64,000 nucleotides of DNA from Candidatus Pullilachnospira intestinigallinarum (GCA_018711275.1 DVIN01000029.1:1-64000); one strand, 5' to 3'. Shown: positions 25,864-35,156, counted from the stretch's first letter. Numbers and translations: made by a program. The notes: generated by a model from the sequence alone, not told the origin.

Positions 25864-26292
25864 TCAGTCGCCTCCCTCTTTCCAAGCCGCCGCCTGGCGG
25901 ACAAACGTTACCGGTCGAAGTATTTTCATTTCTTTTTCCAGACAAAAGGAAAGATCTGCACAGCCCCAGAATACTGTGCTTCCCTGCACCTGTACCTGTA
26001 CGTTTTTCTCACCTCCACCGGCCCATGAAAAAAAGTCCTCCGGTTCCGGGAAAAAATCCCCCTTTCGTTCCTCCCATTTTCTCTGCGCCAGGGCACTTCC
26101 CTCCGTCCCCTTCAGCACACCCCTGCCGCTGCCGGTAAGAACGGTTTCACAGGCAGCCGCCGTATACCATGCCCGCCGATACACATGAATGGTCAGGGAA
26201 ATCAGGATTCCCATGACAATACACAAGGTTCCGAAGAGGACGCTGGCCTCCACAGTCAGCGCCCCGGAACGCTTCCATTTTTTATTTTTCAT
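25864..26292 (-). CDS. TadE-like pilus assembly protein (short)
   Basis: A 142-aa protein with a pseudopilin-like N-terminus: positively charged KNKKWKR, then GALTVEASVLFGTLCIVMGILISL as a single membrane helix, the TadE arrangement with a Glu after the Gly. The rest is outside the membrane and has no clear motif. ATG 26292 has GGAG 8 nt upstream and overlaps the stop of the preceding peptidase gene (ATGA). The frame stays open far upstream but that is the peptidase region. Confidence 0.75.
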   Translation of the reverse strand: MKNKKWKRSGALTVEASVLFGTLCIVMGILISLTIHVYRRAWYTAAACETVLTGSGRGVLKGTEGSALAQRKWEERKGDFFPEPEDFFSWAGGGEKNVQVQVQGSTVFWGCADLSFCLEKEMKILRPVTFVRQAAAWKEGGD

Positions 26293-26705
26293 AAACAGCA
26301 CTCCATAAAATACGCCAGCAGAAGGAAAGGAATCCATGGAATTTCCGTTTTGGACCCGCACGGTTTCCACAATTTTCTCACCAGTCCCCAGCCACCGGCC
26401 ATCCAGAATCCTCCCAGCATACTTCGCAGAAGGGTATCCGCCGGCATCAGAAACCCCAGCATACCGGAGATCCAAACGTCCCCTGCTCCCACGGCGCCTG
26501 ACAGCAGCCGGTTTGCAGCCAGCAGTACGGCAAAAGGCGCAAAATTCAGCGGAGTAACATTCCAGTCTCTGGAAATCCCTGCCGCCCGCAGAAGAATCAG
26601 CGATATTCCGGCAAGCGCGGTAATGCGAAGATCAATCTCCTTTCTTCTGGCATCCGTCACCGCATTTGCCATCAGATACAGCAGCGCAATCACCTGAAAG
26701 ATCAC
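26289..26705 (-). CDS. A24 prepilin peptidase-like protein (second copy in locus)
   Basis: A 138-aa polytopic membrane protein of the prepilin peptidase family (TadV/CpaA size). The two catalytic Asp are in VTDARRKEID near residue 18 and in the G-x-G-D motif GAGDVWISG. It would cleave the leader of Flp or TadE-type pseudopilins. The start codon is GTG behind GGAGGGATAAAGG. It lies between the two TadE-like genes, 3 nt after one and overlapping the other by 4 nt. Confidence 0.82.
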   Translation of the reverse strand: MIFQVIALLYLMANAVTDARRKEIDLRITALAGISLILLRAAGISRDWNVTPLNFAPFAVLLAANRLLSGAVGAGDVWISGMLGFLMPADTLLRSMLGGFWMAGGWGLVRKLWKPCGSKTEIPWIPFLLLAYFMECCL

Positions 26706-26708
26706 CCT

Positions 26709-27560
26709 TTATCCCTCCCTCTGCCGGCATCGGGTACAGATGGTTTTTCCCTCCACCTCCGATTTTCTCACCAGACGGACCGTCCGTTTCAGCCCGCCGC
26801 ATCCGGCGTCACTGTGATAGCAGTCTCCCTTCTCCGCATAGTAAACCGTACCTGCAGAAGCATCCGGTCGGCATTTGGAACAGCTTTTGTAAATGTCGCC
26901 ATATGCATTTCGCATTTGCCGGACAGCGGAAAGGGTCCCTGCATGAACAGCCAGGTGGATATGGGTACAGGATGCGGAGGTATGATAAACGCTTTCTGTT
27001 TCCGTTATGTAAACCATCTCCTCCTGCCCCTTTTCTTCCGGATTCCATCCACGATCTCCTCCGTCCCCTACCCACGCCCCTGCTGATGCGGTATTTTTCA
27101 GCAGAACCGTCTTCCAGGGGCCAAATCCCACCGGAAGCGTATAAAAAATATCCGCCTGAAGGGTAATGGTATCGCCGCGGCAGGAGGAACGCAGCAGGGA
27201 CACCTGCACATGCTCTCCCAGATCCGGCAGTTTCTGCCGGCCATAAAGGATACAGGCAGCTGTGGAAATCACATCCACCGGAGACTGGCCATCTCCCGGC
27301 GCCGCAGCCGCATACATTCCCAACTCCCTGGCGCTCTGACTCAGAGAGGTTTTCACCTCCGCCTGAATCCGGTAAATATCCATCATACAGATCACCGTCA
27401 GCATGGCCAGCAAAAACAGGGGAATGGTCAATGCCGCCTCCAAAGTCAGCGATGCTCTTCTCCAAAAACACGGAGGTGTATTTCCGCTCCATACGGCAGG
27501 GTTCCGGGAGCTGTCCTCCGGAATGTTTTCTGTTTGTCTAAAATTACTGAAATCTGGCAT
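26709..27560 (-). CDS. TadE-like protein with two C-terminal Cys/His modules
   Basis: A 283-aa protein. RRASLTLEAALTIPLFLLAM (about 34-53) is a TadE-type membrane segment preceded by a longer than usual N-terminal tail. The C-terminal 100 residues contain two similar units: VYHTSASCTHI...CSKC and CYHSDAGCGGL...CTRC. Each has YH-x4-C then C-x2-C, a pattern resembling the Ada/nuclease-tail type metal-binding module. Each could hold one Zn (inference). It is outside the membrane by topology. The upstream site AGGAGG is 12 nt from ATG. In the Tad operon between DUF5702 and the second peptidase. Confidence 0.78.
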   Translation of the reverse strand: MPDFSNFRQTENIPEDSSRNPAVWSGNTPPCFWRRASLTLEAALTIPLFLLAMLTVICMMDIYRIQAEVKTSLSQSARELGMYAAAAPGDGQSPVDVISTAACILYGRQKLPDLGEHVQVSLLRSSCRGDTITLQADIFYTLPVGFGPWKTVLLKNTASAGAWVGDGGDRGWNPEEKGQEEMVYITETESVYHTSASCTHIHLAVHAGTLSAVRQMRNAYGDIYKSCSKCRPDASAGTVYYAEKGDCYHSDAGCGGLKRTVRLVRKSEVEGKTICTRCRQREG

Positions 27561-27632
27561 TTTCCGGATCAGCCTCCTCCTTTCTTTCCCCTTCTCCCGG
27601 TCTTCCGAAGGGCAGATCCCGGGATCCTGCTT

Positions 27633-29114
27633 CTACATTCCATATCCGTATGATCTCAGAATAGTGAATTCTCTGTTCCCGCACCGAACCCCCATCTCCA
27701 CTTCCAGACTATACACACAGTGATCCAGTGAAAAATTTTCCTGTCCGCCGGCCCGGATCTGCTGTTCCGCCACATCCATTGTCCGTTCTGTCCGTGTCTG
27801 ACTATCCTTCAGAAAGAGCAGCAGCTGAAGATACTGCGAATAAGTCATTCCCTGATCCTGCACATCCATATCTCCTTTCAGAATCTCCAGAATCTTTCCC
27901 AGATTCTCCAGAGATAACTGCCAGCTGCCGGTATCTTTCACCAGAGGGATTTTTCCGCCGTCCAGCAGGCATCGGATATCCAGAACGCTTTCCCCAAAAG
28001 CCCAGGCCGCCTGAAGTGCCAGACTGATAACTCCTTCCAGAAACGGAAGGCCCACGGCACTGCCGATGATCAGCGCCATCTGGTGTACCTGGCTCTGCTT
28101 ACCCGCATCACGCAGCAAATGTACCATATTGGCGGCTGTCCGCACCGCCAGCAGTTCCTTCACCACGCATTCCAGATTTTCTCTGTCAGAACCTTTCCCT
28201 CCGATTACATATTCCAGCTGATACCGGAGACCTTCCTGTGCGTTTTCCTTTTCAAAACTTCCCAGGTGCTTCATCATGTATTGCAGGAACAACAGCTGAT
28301 GGGCCATTCCCTGATCGGAAACGGCAATACCGCTTCCCATCCCTTTTTCCAGTTCTCTGTGGGAAGGCAGCTCCTCCAGGCGGACCTCTGCCTGAGAAAG
28401 TTGTCTGTCCGCGGGAAATACCAGTCCTAAAAGCCCCATCTGCTGTACCTGCCGTATAACGTCCAGCGGGTTCTGGAACCCGGCGGGAACCTGTACCTGC
28501 GGCACTGCCGCCGTATCCGGATCCGCCGGTGTATGCTGCCCATTCCCCGCATCCGTGTTCTCCACGGCTGTCTGCTCTTCTTTTTTCTGCTCATACACTT
28601 CCTGCGCCTCCTTCGCTCTGTCATAATCACCCTGTATCTTCTGTTCTTCCACGGTACTTTTCTGTTGTACCAGCTGATCCGCAAGAAGCTGTATCCCCTG
28701 AATTCCCAGCGTATCTTTCATATAGTCCACAGCCTGTTCGAAAAATGCCGCTCCATTATTGTCTGTGGCCAGCGTATACCCGGTAACTGCACTCATTCCG
28801 TGCGAACAATTCCACAAATTTTCCCTTTTCCCGGTATAACAGCTCTGCCCCAGGGAGTCCTCCACAATGTTCAGCATAATATCCGGCCGAAATCCGGCGC
28901 TCCCATATCCTGCGTCCAGAAAAAACACACGGTAACTGTCAAATAATTCCCGGTGATATCCGGAGAAAACGGAATATAAGCCTTCCTCAACTCCCGCTTC
29001 TGCCTGAACCCGTCCCCCTGCGATGCGAAGGGACTGAAACAGAACCTGGAAAACGCCCAGAATCACTGCCAGCAGCAGACTGATAAATAATGTGACACTG
29101 CCTCTGGTTTTCAA
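27633..29114 (-). CDS. DUF5702 (TadG-like) pilus-locus protein
   Basis: A 493-aa protein whose first 30 residues (GSVTLFISLLLAVILGVFQVLF) form a single membrane helix; the remainder is predicted outside. The segment YHRELFDSYRVFFLDAGYG is typical of DUF5702, a family occurring in Clostridia Tad clusters at the TadG position. A Gln/Glu-rich middle (about 165-205) looks like a linker or coiled coil. It follows the Flp pilin gene by 100 nt. Function is unknown beyond the pilus context. Confidence 0.82.
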   Translation of the reverse strand: MKTRGSVTLFISLLLAVILGVFQVLFQSLRIAGGRVQAEAGVEEGLYSVFSGYHRELFDSYRVFFLDAGYGSAGFRPDIMLNIVEDSLGQSCYTGKRENLWNCSHGMSAVTGYTLATDNNGAAFFEQAVDYMKDTLGIQGIQLLADQLVQQKSTVEEQKIQGDYDRAKEAQEVYEQKKEEQTAVENTDAGNGQHTPADPDTAAVPQVQVPAGFQNPLDVIRQVQQMGLLGLVFPADRQLSQAEVRLEELPSHRELEKGMGSGIAVSDQGMAHQLLFLQYMMKHLGSFEKENAQEGLRYQLEYVIGGKGSDRENLECVVKELLAVRTAANMVHLLRDAGKQSQVHQMALIIGSAVGLPFLEGVISLALQAAWAFGESVLDIRCLLDGGKIPLVKDTGSWQLSLENLGKILEILKGDMDVQDQGMTYSQYLQLLLFLKDSQTRTERTMDVAEQQIRAGGQENFSLDHCVYSLEVEMGVRCGNREFTILRSYGYGM

Positions 29115-29214
29115 GGGATACCCTCCTTTCCTGCTGAAAATGAAATGAATGTTGTGATCTGTGTACCTTGAAATGAATGAAAACGAGATGTCTTCCGTGA
29201 CTATGACTTCATTA

Positions 29215-29382
29215 TCAGATACTGTTGCTCTGGCTGGTAATCTTTGAAAGTATATTGGATACCAGACTTCTGAGCTGTTCCTTGAAGATCATCACCAGAC
29301 CGATCAATACCACGATGATCAGAATCAGCTCCACAGTTCCAAGAGCATCCTCTTCCTGAAGGAAACGCTTCCACATCCTCAT
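29215..29382 (-). CDS. flp: Flp1-type IVb pilin
   Basis: A 55-aa prepilin. A short charged leader MRMWKRFLQEEDALG precedes TVELILIIVVLIGLVMIF, the single hydrophobic helix; a polar tail follows. The G-TVE junction is the Firmicutes Flp1 form of the prepilin peptidase site. It would be the main pilus subunit. GGAGGTGAGGCCT precedes ATG 29382. It sits between the TadC and DUF5702 genes, 41 nt after TadC. Confidence 0.88.
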   Translation of the reverse strand: MRMWKRFLQEEDALGTVELILIIVVLIGLVMIFKEQLRSLVSNILSKITSQSNSI

Positions 29383-29422
29383 AGGCCTCACCTCCTTTCC
29401 AATGCTATCCTCCCTGCCGGAA

Positions 29423-30796
29423 TCACAGAAACGACAGCCATGCAGGGATCATCAGAATGGCAAATACCACCAGCAGCATTAAAATCATGGGAATCAGAAG
29501 CCTGGTGGACGCCTGTTCCCCCAAAACCCTGGCCCGGTCCCTTCTCTGCTGCTGTGCCCGGGCAGCCTCCTGGCGCAGAAGCTGCTGCATTCCCTGACTT
29601 CCCTTTTGAAGATTCTGTACCAGAAGGGAAGCAAAGGTGCGATAAGGCAGCAGGCCGCAGCGCTCTCCAAACCGTTCATACGCAGCCCGCTCTGATATTC
29701 CCTGTTCCATTTCCCGGCAGGTATTTCTGACCTCTTCATACGCGCAACGTACCTCTGTCTGATTTTTCTCACGCATCCGCTCATAATCTGCCGCAATGCG
29801 CTCCATAGCCCGACGCATACTGATTCCGGCTCCCAAAAGCAGGGTCAGCTTTCCCAACAGTTCCGGATAATCTCTCAGAAGCTGTTCTTTTCGCAGTCTC
29901 TGCTTTTTTTCTTCTTCCTGGCGTCCTCTCCACAGAAACAACAGGGTGCTGATTCCCGTCAGTGCCAGCAGAATCTTTGCGGGCTCCTGTCCTGGCAGCC
30001 TCCAGTTCACGCGCTTCCCGTCCACCTCCGCCGGCAGCAGCAGCTGTTCCCCTTCTTTTTCATTCTCCATTTCCAATGTCTGACGCACCTGACGTTCCAT
30101 ATTTTCCCCCTCCTTCAGTTTCTCCGGGTACACCGTTACCGTTGTCTCAAAAAGCTTTCTGGCGCCCTGAAGCTCCAGTGTTCCCTGAAGCTGCACACAG
30201 ACGCCGCCCGGCGGAATCTGTTCTCCCAGCGCGCCGCTCCAGTCCACATACTGGGGATGGCTGCTGGTCCATGAAACGTTCACCGGAATCTCGCCTGCCT
30301 GTTCCATCAGATTCAGGGGATGTTCCACCTTTTCTGCGGATATATTTTCCCCCAGATATTCCTGCGCCACCACCTGCATGGCTTGCTCCAGAAGCTTCTC
30401 CTTCTGCTCGGGCGCATATTTCTGCTCATCCACCTGCACCGAGATCTTCTCCTGCTGTTCTTCCCCGTTATCATCTTCCCAGTAATATTCCAGCTTTCGG
30501 ACGGTACTTCCTTCTCCGTATTCCGGCCGTACCAGAGCGGTAACACCCGCCTCTTCCTGCCCGCCCTCCTGCATTATCTGAACTGCCAGCGCCAGAAGAC
30601 ATCCGGCAGCCAGTGCTGCCGCTGCCTGACAGAAATACTTCTCTGTCAGCCATTCCCAGGGAAGCAATCCTCTCTTTTTCATCCGGCTCCACAGCCAGAA
30701 GCTTCCCCTTTTCCATATCGGCTGCTCTTTTTCTTTCCTGCCTGGCACCAGAATAATGAGATACGCGGCCAGTATTGCCGCCAACACTGCTTTCAT
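29423..30796 (-). CDS. tadC: TadC-like inner membrane protein with extra extracytoplasmic domain
   Basis: A 457-aa protein, longer than the usual about 300 aa. The C-terminal about 180 residues form a type II secretion F domain (YPELLGKLTLLLGAGISMRRAMERI, RTFASLLVQNLQKGSQGM, final helix PMILMLLVVFAILMIP). Before it, helices near 5-15 and 55-72 flank a large region (about 75-265) rich in charged residues and a WTSSHPQYVDWSGAL stretch, which should lie outside the membrane. This acts as the platform component with TadB. It starts 21 nt after the TadB stop. Confidence 0.8.
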   Translation of the reverse strand: MKAVLAAILAAYLIILVPGRKEKEQPIWKRGSFWLWSRMKKRGLLPWEWLTEKYFCQAAAALAAGCLLALAVQIMQEGGQEEAGVTALVRPEYGEGSTVRKLEYYWEDDNGEEQQEKISVQVDEQKYAPEQKEKLLEQAMQVVAQEYLGENISAEKVEHPLNLMEQAGEIPVNVSWTSSHPQYVDWSGALGEQIPPGGVCVQLQGTLELQGARKLFETTVTVYPEKLKEGENMERQVRQTLEMENEKEGEQLLLPAEVDGKRVNWRLPGQEPAKILLALTGISTLLFLWRGRQEEEKKQRLRKEQLLRDYPELLGKLTLLLGAGISMRRAMERIAADYERMREKNQTEVRCAYEEVRNTCREMEQGISERAAYERFGERCGLLPYRTFASLLVQNLQKGSQGMQQLLRQEAARAQQQRRDRARVLGEQASTRLLIPMILMLLVVFAILMIPAWLSFL

Positions 30797-30817
30797 AGAT
30801 TCCTCCTGCCGCCCGTC

Positions 30818-31618
30818 TCAAACCTCAATTTCCACAATTTTCTTTCCCATCTGCCAGCCAAAAAGATAAACTGCCAGACAGCCTGTCATTACCGCCGCGC
30901 CGGCCGCGTTATGGTACAGAACGTCCAGAAAGCTTCCGGAGGAAAGCTGCATATAAAGTATCATGGCTCCCGGCACCAGACTCATGATCGTCTGTTCCAT
31001 CTTTTTTCCCGCAATACTGACATCGATCTCTTGCTTCACCCGAATCTTTTCCCTAAGCACCTGGCTGGTCTGTTCCATGATATCCGCCAGATTTCCACCG
31101 GTACGCTTGGCTATGGCGAACACCTCTCCAAAATTCCGAATATCCTCCAGATGACTTCTCTCGCCCAGATCGGAAAAAAGGGCTTCCACAGAGATTCCCA
31201 CCTCCATCTGTGCCTCCATATACGACAATTCCCGTACCAGATCGCTGTCCGTTCCGTAGATCCGCTGCAGATCCTTCCTGCACTCCCTGACCGCGTTTTC
31301 CATGGAATATCCCGCCCGCACGGCGGTATCCAGGGACTGCAGCGCCGTTCCAAACTGATAATTCATCTGTTGTTTCCGTTTTTTTATTATGGTTTTTCTG
31401 CTCAGATATATGGAGTAAATTCCCAGCGGCAGCAGAACCGGTATAGCCCACACAGACCGGTAACAGAAATAATTCAGACAGCCGCACAGAAGAACTGCTC
31501 TTCCCGCGCAGCCGAGTTTATCCGCAAAACTCATCCGGTAGCGGTCATAATCGGGACGGACAACCGTTCTTTTTCTGTTCCCTCTTTCCCTTTTTTTCTT
31601 TTTCCCGTAAAATTTCAC
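30818..31618 (-). CDS. tadB: TadB-like type II secretion F domain protein
   Basis: A 266-aa inner membrane platform protein. A basic N-terminus (KKKKRERGNRKR) precedes two helices (about 30-70), then the cytoplasmic F domain FGTALQSLDTAVRAGYSMENAV and FAIAKRTGGNLADIMEQTS, and two C-terminal helices. I chose the GTG at 31618: it overlaps the TadA stop by 4 nt (GTGA) and has GGGGGAAG upstream; a longer frame would run 28 codons into tadA. Confidence 0.85.
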   Translation of the reverse strand: MKFYGKKKKRERGNRKRTVVRPDYDRYRMSFADKLGCAGRAVLLCGCLNYFCYRSVWAIPVLLPLGIYSIYLSRKTIIKKRKQQMNYQFGTALQSLDTAVRAGYSMENAVRECRKDLQRIYGTDSDLVRELSYMEAQMEVGISVEALFSDLGERSHLEDIRNFGEVFAIAKRTGGNLADIMEQTSQVLREKIRVKQEIDVSIAGKKMEQTIMSLVPGAMILYMQLSSGSFLDVLYHNAAGAAVMTGCLAVYLFGWQMGKKIVEIEV

Positions 31619-32808
31619 AGTTCTTCCCCCGCTTTCTTCATTTTTTCCCTGCAAACCAGATCTCCCCGCTTTATCAGTCTGCCGGCGTCCATATCCCATT
31701 CAAACAGTGTTTTCAGCTTCACCTGGCCGTCCGCAAACCCCAGCACCTCCGTGATCTCCAGTACCCGACGGCTTTTATCCTGTAACCTTCCCAGATGAAC
31801 CATCAGATCGATTCCGGAGGCAATCTGACGGCGAATGGCCTCCAGCGGCAGTGTCATTCCCATCAGCACCATGGTCTCCACCCGGCTGATCATATCGCGG
31901 CTGCTGTTGGCATGGGCGGTTCCCATACTGCCGTCGTGACCTGTATTCCATGCCTGCAACAGATCAATGGCCTCCTCTCCCCGGATCTCCCCCACGATAA
32001 TCCGATTGGGCGCCATCCGCAGGGCGGTCCGGATCAGATCCCGGATGGTGATTTCCCGGCCGCCCTCCATATTGGCCATTTTGGCTTCCAGCCGAACCAG
32101 ATTATCCACTCCCTGAATCTGAAGTTCCGCATTGTCCTCAATGGTGATAAGCCGTTCTCCCGGTGGGATATAATTGGAAAGGGCATTGAGAAAGGTGGTT
32201 TTTCCGGAGGAGGTTCCTCCCCCGATCAGAATCGAATAGCCGGCCCGCACCGCCTTTTCCAGAAAACCGGCAGCCTCCCGGGTGATACTTCCCTTCCGGA
32301 TCAGCCAGTCCATGGTAATCGGACGGTCGGGAAAACGCCGGATGGTCAGAACCGGCCCATCCAGCGCCACCGGGGAGATTACCGCGTTGACCCGCTGTCC
32401 GCCGGAAAGTCTGGCATCCACGATAGGCTGGTTTTCATTGATCACCCGATTGCATTTTCCGGCAATCTGTTGAATTACATCTTCCAGTTTTTCCCTGGAG
32501 GTGAAAGATTTATCCCAGCGGCTCCGCTTCCCGTCACGCTCCACAAAAATATTCTTGTGTCCATTTACCATAATCTCTGTCACACTGTCATCATCCAGAA
32601 GTTCCTGAAGCACATCCAGTTTTCTCACGGAGCAGAAAAGCTCCCGGCTGATAACGGCTTTTTCGGTTACTGTAAGACTGCTTTTTCTGGTCATACGAAT
32701 CACCAGTTCATCGATTTTGTCCCGGATCTCTTCATCAGACCAGTCCTCCCCCTGGCCCAGCTGTTCCATCAGCTCCCGGCGGATTTCGGCAAGGAACTCC
32801 ATCCCCAT
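31615..32808 (-). CDS. cpaF: CpaF/TadA secretion ATPase
   Basis: A 397-aa hexameric ATPase that powers pilus assembly at the cytoplasmic face. The N-terminal domain includes [20 protein letters not shown]. Walker A is [14 protein letters not shown], the Asp box is TIEDNAELQ, Walker B lies in [12 protein letters not shown], and the His box is [19 protein letters not shown] lies 5 nt before ATG. It overlaps cpaE by 40 nt and the TadB gene by 4 nt. Confidence 0.95.
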   Translation of the reverse strand: MGMEFLAEIRRELMEQLGQGEDWSDEEIRDKIDELVIRMTRKSSLTVTEKAVISRELFCSVRKLDVLQELLDDDSVTEIMVNGHKNIFVERDGKRSRWDKSFTSREKLEDVIQQIAGKCNRVINENQPIVDARLSGGQRVNAVISPVALDGPVLTIRRFPDRPITMDWLIRKGSITREAAGFLEKAVRAGYSILIGGGTSSGKTTFLNALSNYIPPGERLITIEDNAELQIQGVDNLVRLEAKMANMEGGREITIRDLIRTALRMAPNRIIVGEIRGEEAIDLLQAWNTGHDGSMGTAHANSSRDMISRVETMVLMGMTLPLEAIRRQIASGIDLMVHLGRLQDKSRRVLEITEVLGFADGQVKLKTLFEWDMDAGRLIKRGDLVCREKMKKAGEEL

Positions 32809-33848
32809 TTTTTCTCCTCCTGTACTGTAGTTTTTGTGCCCTTACGCAGCAGCTCCCGCACATAATCGCCCAGCTCGCTCCACACCAGATCATCCAGATA
32901 TCCCTGCCCTTTCCGGGCTGTCCGGTGATAGGGCGGACGAATCTTCTGAATCTTTTCCAGCACCGTCTCCCCCTGACTCATTCGCAGCAGATTTTCAAAC
33001 TGCTGAATCTTTGCCTGGGACATGGGATCACTGCGCACCGGCATATAGATGCGGGTACACTGATCCAACAGCCGGAACAGCTGGGGCACGCCGTCTCCGA
33101 TATCCAGAATCACCGCTTCATAGTTGCTGGTATCTACAATCTCCTGCAACAGCCGCACCCATTCCTCATAGGCGGTACACGGAATGTCCGCGGGGGAGGC
33201 GGCGGGAGGCAGATAGTCCAGATTATTAATGGTCTGCGTCATACTGTTTAACTTGATGATGAAGTTGGGATTTCCCTGTCTCAGATAGTAGAGCAGGTCA
33301 CTGAGGGTTTCCTCATAGACGTGTTCAAACAGATATTCAAAACCGGAATATTCTTCCATATTCAGATACAGAACGGCCTTTTTCTTCGCCAGAATCTGTC
33401 CCAGCGTCAGCGCAAAGGTCGTTTTCATGGAACGCCCCACCGGTGAGTAGATACCGATCAGCTCTGTCTCCTTTTTTACCACCTGAACCGGCACAGGATC
33501 CGCTTTATGCTGCTCCCCGTATCGGGCCATTACCTCCCTGACCACCTGGGCGGAGGACTGATACTTATAGATGCTGGGATATCGTTCCAGCCCCGGCGCC
33601 CGGACGCCGCCGGAAAGAATCAGGATCTGTCCGATATCCTGCTCCTCCACTTCCTGACACATGGCCGTATCCGATATCAGCAGCAGTTCTATGGGGTGAT
33701 CCCTGGCGAACTCGCACAGCTTCTCCCGGCTGGTAAATACCCGGATCTCAAAAGGCAGCGTCTTCTTTCTGTTCAGATATTCCATGAAATGGTAAGCATA
33801 CTCCACTTCCAGATCACAGACTGCAAAAATATTTCTCGTTGTTTTCAT
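32769..33848 (-). CDS. cpaE: CpaE-like pilus assembly/localisation ATPase
   Basis: A 359-aa protein with a receiver-like N-terminal half (about 1-115; LLLISDTAMC aligns with the phospho-Asp strand) and a MinD/ParA-type half. The nucleotide loop SPVGRSMKTTFALTLG has the lysine and Thr of Walker A but lacks the usual deviant-motif first Lys. NYEAVILDIGDGVPQLF is the Walker B region. ATG 33848 follows GGGAGG by 9 nt and overlaps the peptidase stop (ATGA). In Caulobacter CpaE places the pilus at the pole; here the role is inferred. Confidence 0.85.
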   Translation of the reverse strand: MKTTRNIFAVCDLEVEYAYHFMEYLNRKKTLPFEIRVFTSREKLCEFARDHPIELLLISDTAMCQEVEEQDIGQILILSGGVRAPGLERYPSIYKYQSSAQVVREVMARYGEQHKADPVPVQVVKKETELIGIYSPVGRSMKTTFALTLGQILAKKKAVLYLNMEEYSGFEYLFEHVYEETLSDLLYYLRQGNPNFIIKLNSMTQTINNLDYLPPAASPADIPCTAYEEWVRLLQEIVDTSNYEAVILDIGDGVPQLFRLLDQCTRIYMPVRSDPMSQAKIQQFENLLRMSQGETVLEKIQKIRPPYHRTARKGQGYLDDLVWSELGDYVRELLRKGTKTTVQEEKKWGWSSLPKSAGS

Positions 33849-34357
33849 CGATAAAATCCTCCCGCACACAGTAATACGCTGATAAAAACAGGTATCGTAA
33901 AGTGAATGTTTTCCGGCCTCCGCCCCGGTTTCAGATAAGGCCCCGGCCTCTGTCCCGAAAGCCAGCGGACCATGTAGTCGGCAAAGTACCGGATCCGTTC
34001 CTTCCAGTCACATCGCAGCACAAGAACCGGCAGGGAAACAGCCGCTCCCAGGAGAAAGGAAAGAAGCAGACATAGCCAGAACCAATGCAGCCCCATCATA
34101 CCTCCCAGAACGGAAAACAGTTTGATATCCCCCGTTCCAAGCATCCTGGCGGCAAACAGTGGAAACAGCAGTCCGATGGGGAACAACGCTCCCGCCAGAA
34201 AGGGCAAAACCCCTGACAGCCCTGCGTTACCGATCCTCCAGGCCGCTGCCGCAAGCCATCCCAAATAAATCCACCGGTTGGATACTTTCTCCCACCTGAC
34301 GTCCATAATCATGGCAATCAGCGAAAAAAATACGCAAAATCCCCCGGAAAATGTCAT
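33845..34357 (-). CDS. A24 prepilin peptidase (first gene of Tad operon)
   Basis: A 170-aa polytopic membrane protease with the catalytic Asp in IMDVRWEKVSN and the G-x-G-D motif RMLGTGDIKLFSVLGG. It lacks the N-terminal methylase-type domain of classic PilD, as TadV does. I prefer ATG 34357, close behind GGGGG; a GTG four codons earlier (34369) is possible. It heads the operon, about 160 nt from a good promoter. Confidence 0.85.
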   Translation of the reverse strand: MTFSGGFCVFFSLIAMIMDVRWEKVSNRWIYLGWLAAAAWRIGNAGLSGVLPFLAGALFPIGLLFPLFAARMLGTGDIKLFSVLGGMMGLHWFWLCLLLSFLLGAAVSLPVLVLRCDWKERIRYFADYMVRWLSGQRPGPYLKPGRRPENIHFTIPVFISVLLCAGGFYR

Positions 34358-34519
34358 CGCATCCCCCACTTTCCTGTTTTATTCGATTTCTTTGTCTGGA
34401 AAACCACGGCGGAACCGCCGCTTTCATTTTTGTGAAATGATAGTTGAAATCTGATTCATGATACCTTTTATATGCAATCTAACATTTGATGTGTTCCGGT
34501 ATCTTCTGAACTTGCGTTT

Positions 34520-34548
34520 ATTATAGAGCCATTCTGACGGTTTGTCCA
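34520..34548 (-). promoter_or_regulatory. Promoter of the Tad pilus operon
   Basis: On the minus strand TGGACA (34543-34548), 17-nt spacer, TATAAT (34520-34525). The leader of about 155 nt contains a small hairpin CGGCGG/CCGCCG (about 34407-34421). Confidence 0.8.
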
Positions 34549-34610
34549 GTGGATTTTTTGTTTTTTTCTCTTTTTGTGAATACTCCCTAATCCTGTGGAA
34601 ACATTTTTGG

Positions 34611-34639
34611 TTGATATTTTTTTCAAAACCATGTACAAT
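34611..34639 (+). promoter_or_regulatory. Promoter of ybaK
   Basis: TTGATA (34611-34616), 17-nt spacer, TACAAT (34634-34639), 20 nt before the start codon. It is arranged back to back with the Tad promoter. Confidence 0.8.
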
Positions 34640-34659
34640 CGTTGCCAGAGGTGACAGTT

Positions 34660-35145
34660 ATGGGAAAAGAAGTAAAGACCAACGCCATGCGTATTCTGGA
34701 CAGAAATAAAGTTTCTTATGAGATCATCACTTACGAATGTGATGAATTTATCGACGGACTTCACACCGCCGAGAAGACAGGCGCTCCTGTGGAGCAGTCT
34801 TTCAAGACTCTGGTGGCCCAGGGGAAAAGCGGACAGTATTACGTTTTCGTGATCCCCATTGCCAAAGAGGTGGATCTGAAGGCGGCCGCCCGGGCGGTGG
34901 GTGAAAAATCCGTCAGCATGATCCATGTGAAGGATATCACTGCCGTGACCGGCTATGTGCGGGGAGGCTGCAGCCCGCTGGGGATGAAAAAACAGTTTCC
35001 CACTGTGATCCACAGCGACGCTCTGAAGTTCGACCGTATCTGGGTCAGCGGCGGGCGGATCGGCACCAGCATCTGTCTGGCGCCGCAGGATCTCATCCGG
35101 GTTACACGGGCGAAGACGGCGGAGTTTTCTGTGGAGGGAAACTGA
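34660..35145 (+). CDS. ybaK: YbaK-type aminoacyl-tRNA deacylase
   Basis: A 161-aa cytoplasmic protein that in characterised relatives hydrolyses mischarged Cys-tRNA(Pro). The conserved core is present: Lys in SFKTLVAQG, VDLKAAARAVGEKSVSM, the GGCSPLGMKKQFPTVI segment and a GGRIGTSICLAP strand. Length is as expected. GAGGTG six nt upstream decides ATG 34660. Monocistronic, with promoter and terminator on either side. Confidence 0.94.
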   Translation: MGKEVKTNAMRILDRNKVSYEIITYECDEFIDGLHTAEKTGAPVEQSFKTLVAQGKSGQYYVFVIPIAKEVDLKAAARAVGEKSVSMIHVKDITAVTGYVRGGCSPLGMKKQFPTVIHSDALKFDRIWVSGGRIGTSICLAPQDLIRVTRAKTAEFSVEGN

Positions 35146-35156
35146 GTTTTACGGTG

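Noticed and set aside
29138..29180. Repeated TGAAATGAATG between the Flp and DUF5702 genes
   Set aside because: Only two copies of 11 nt, in an unremarkable AT-rich spacer.
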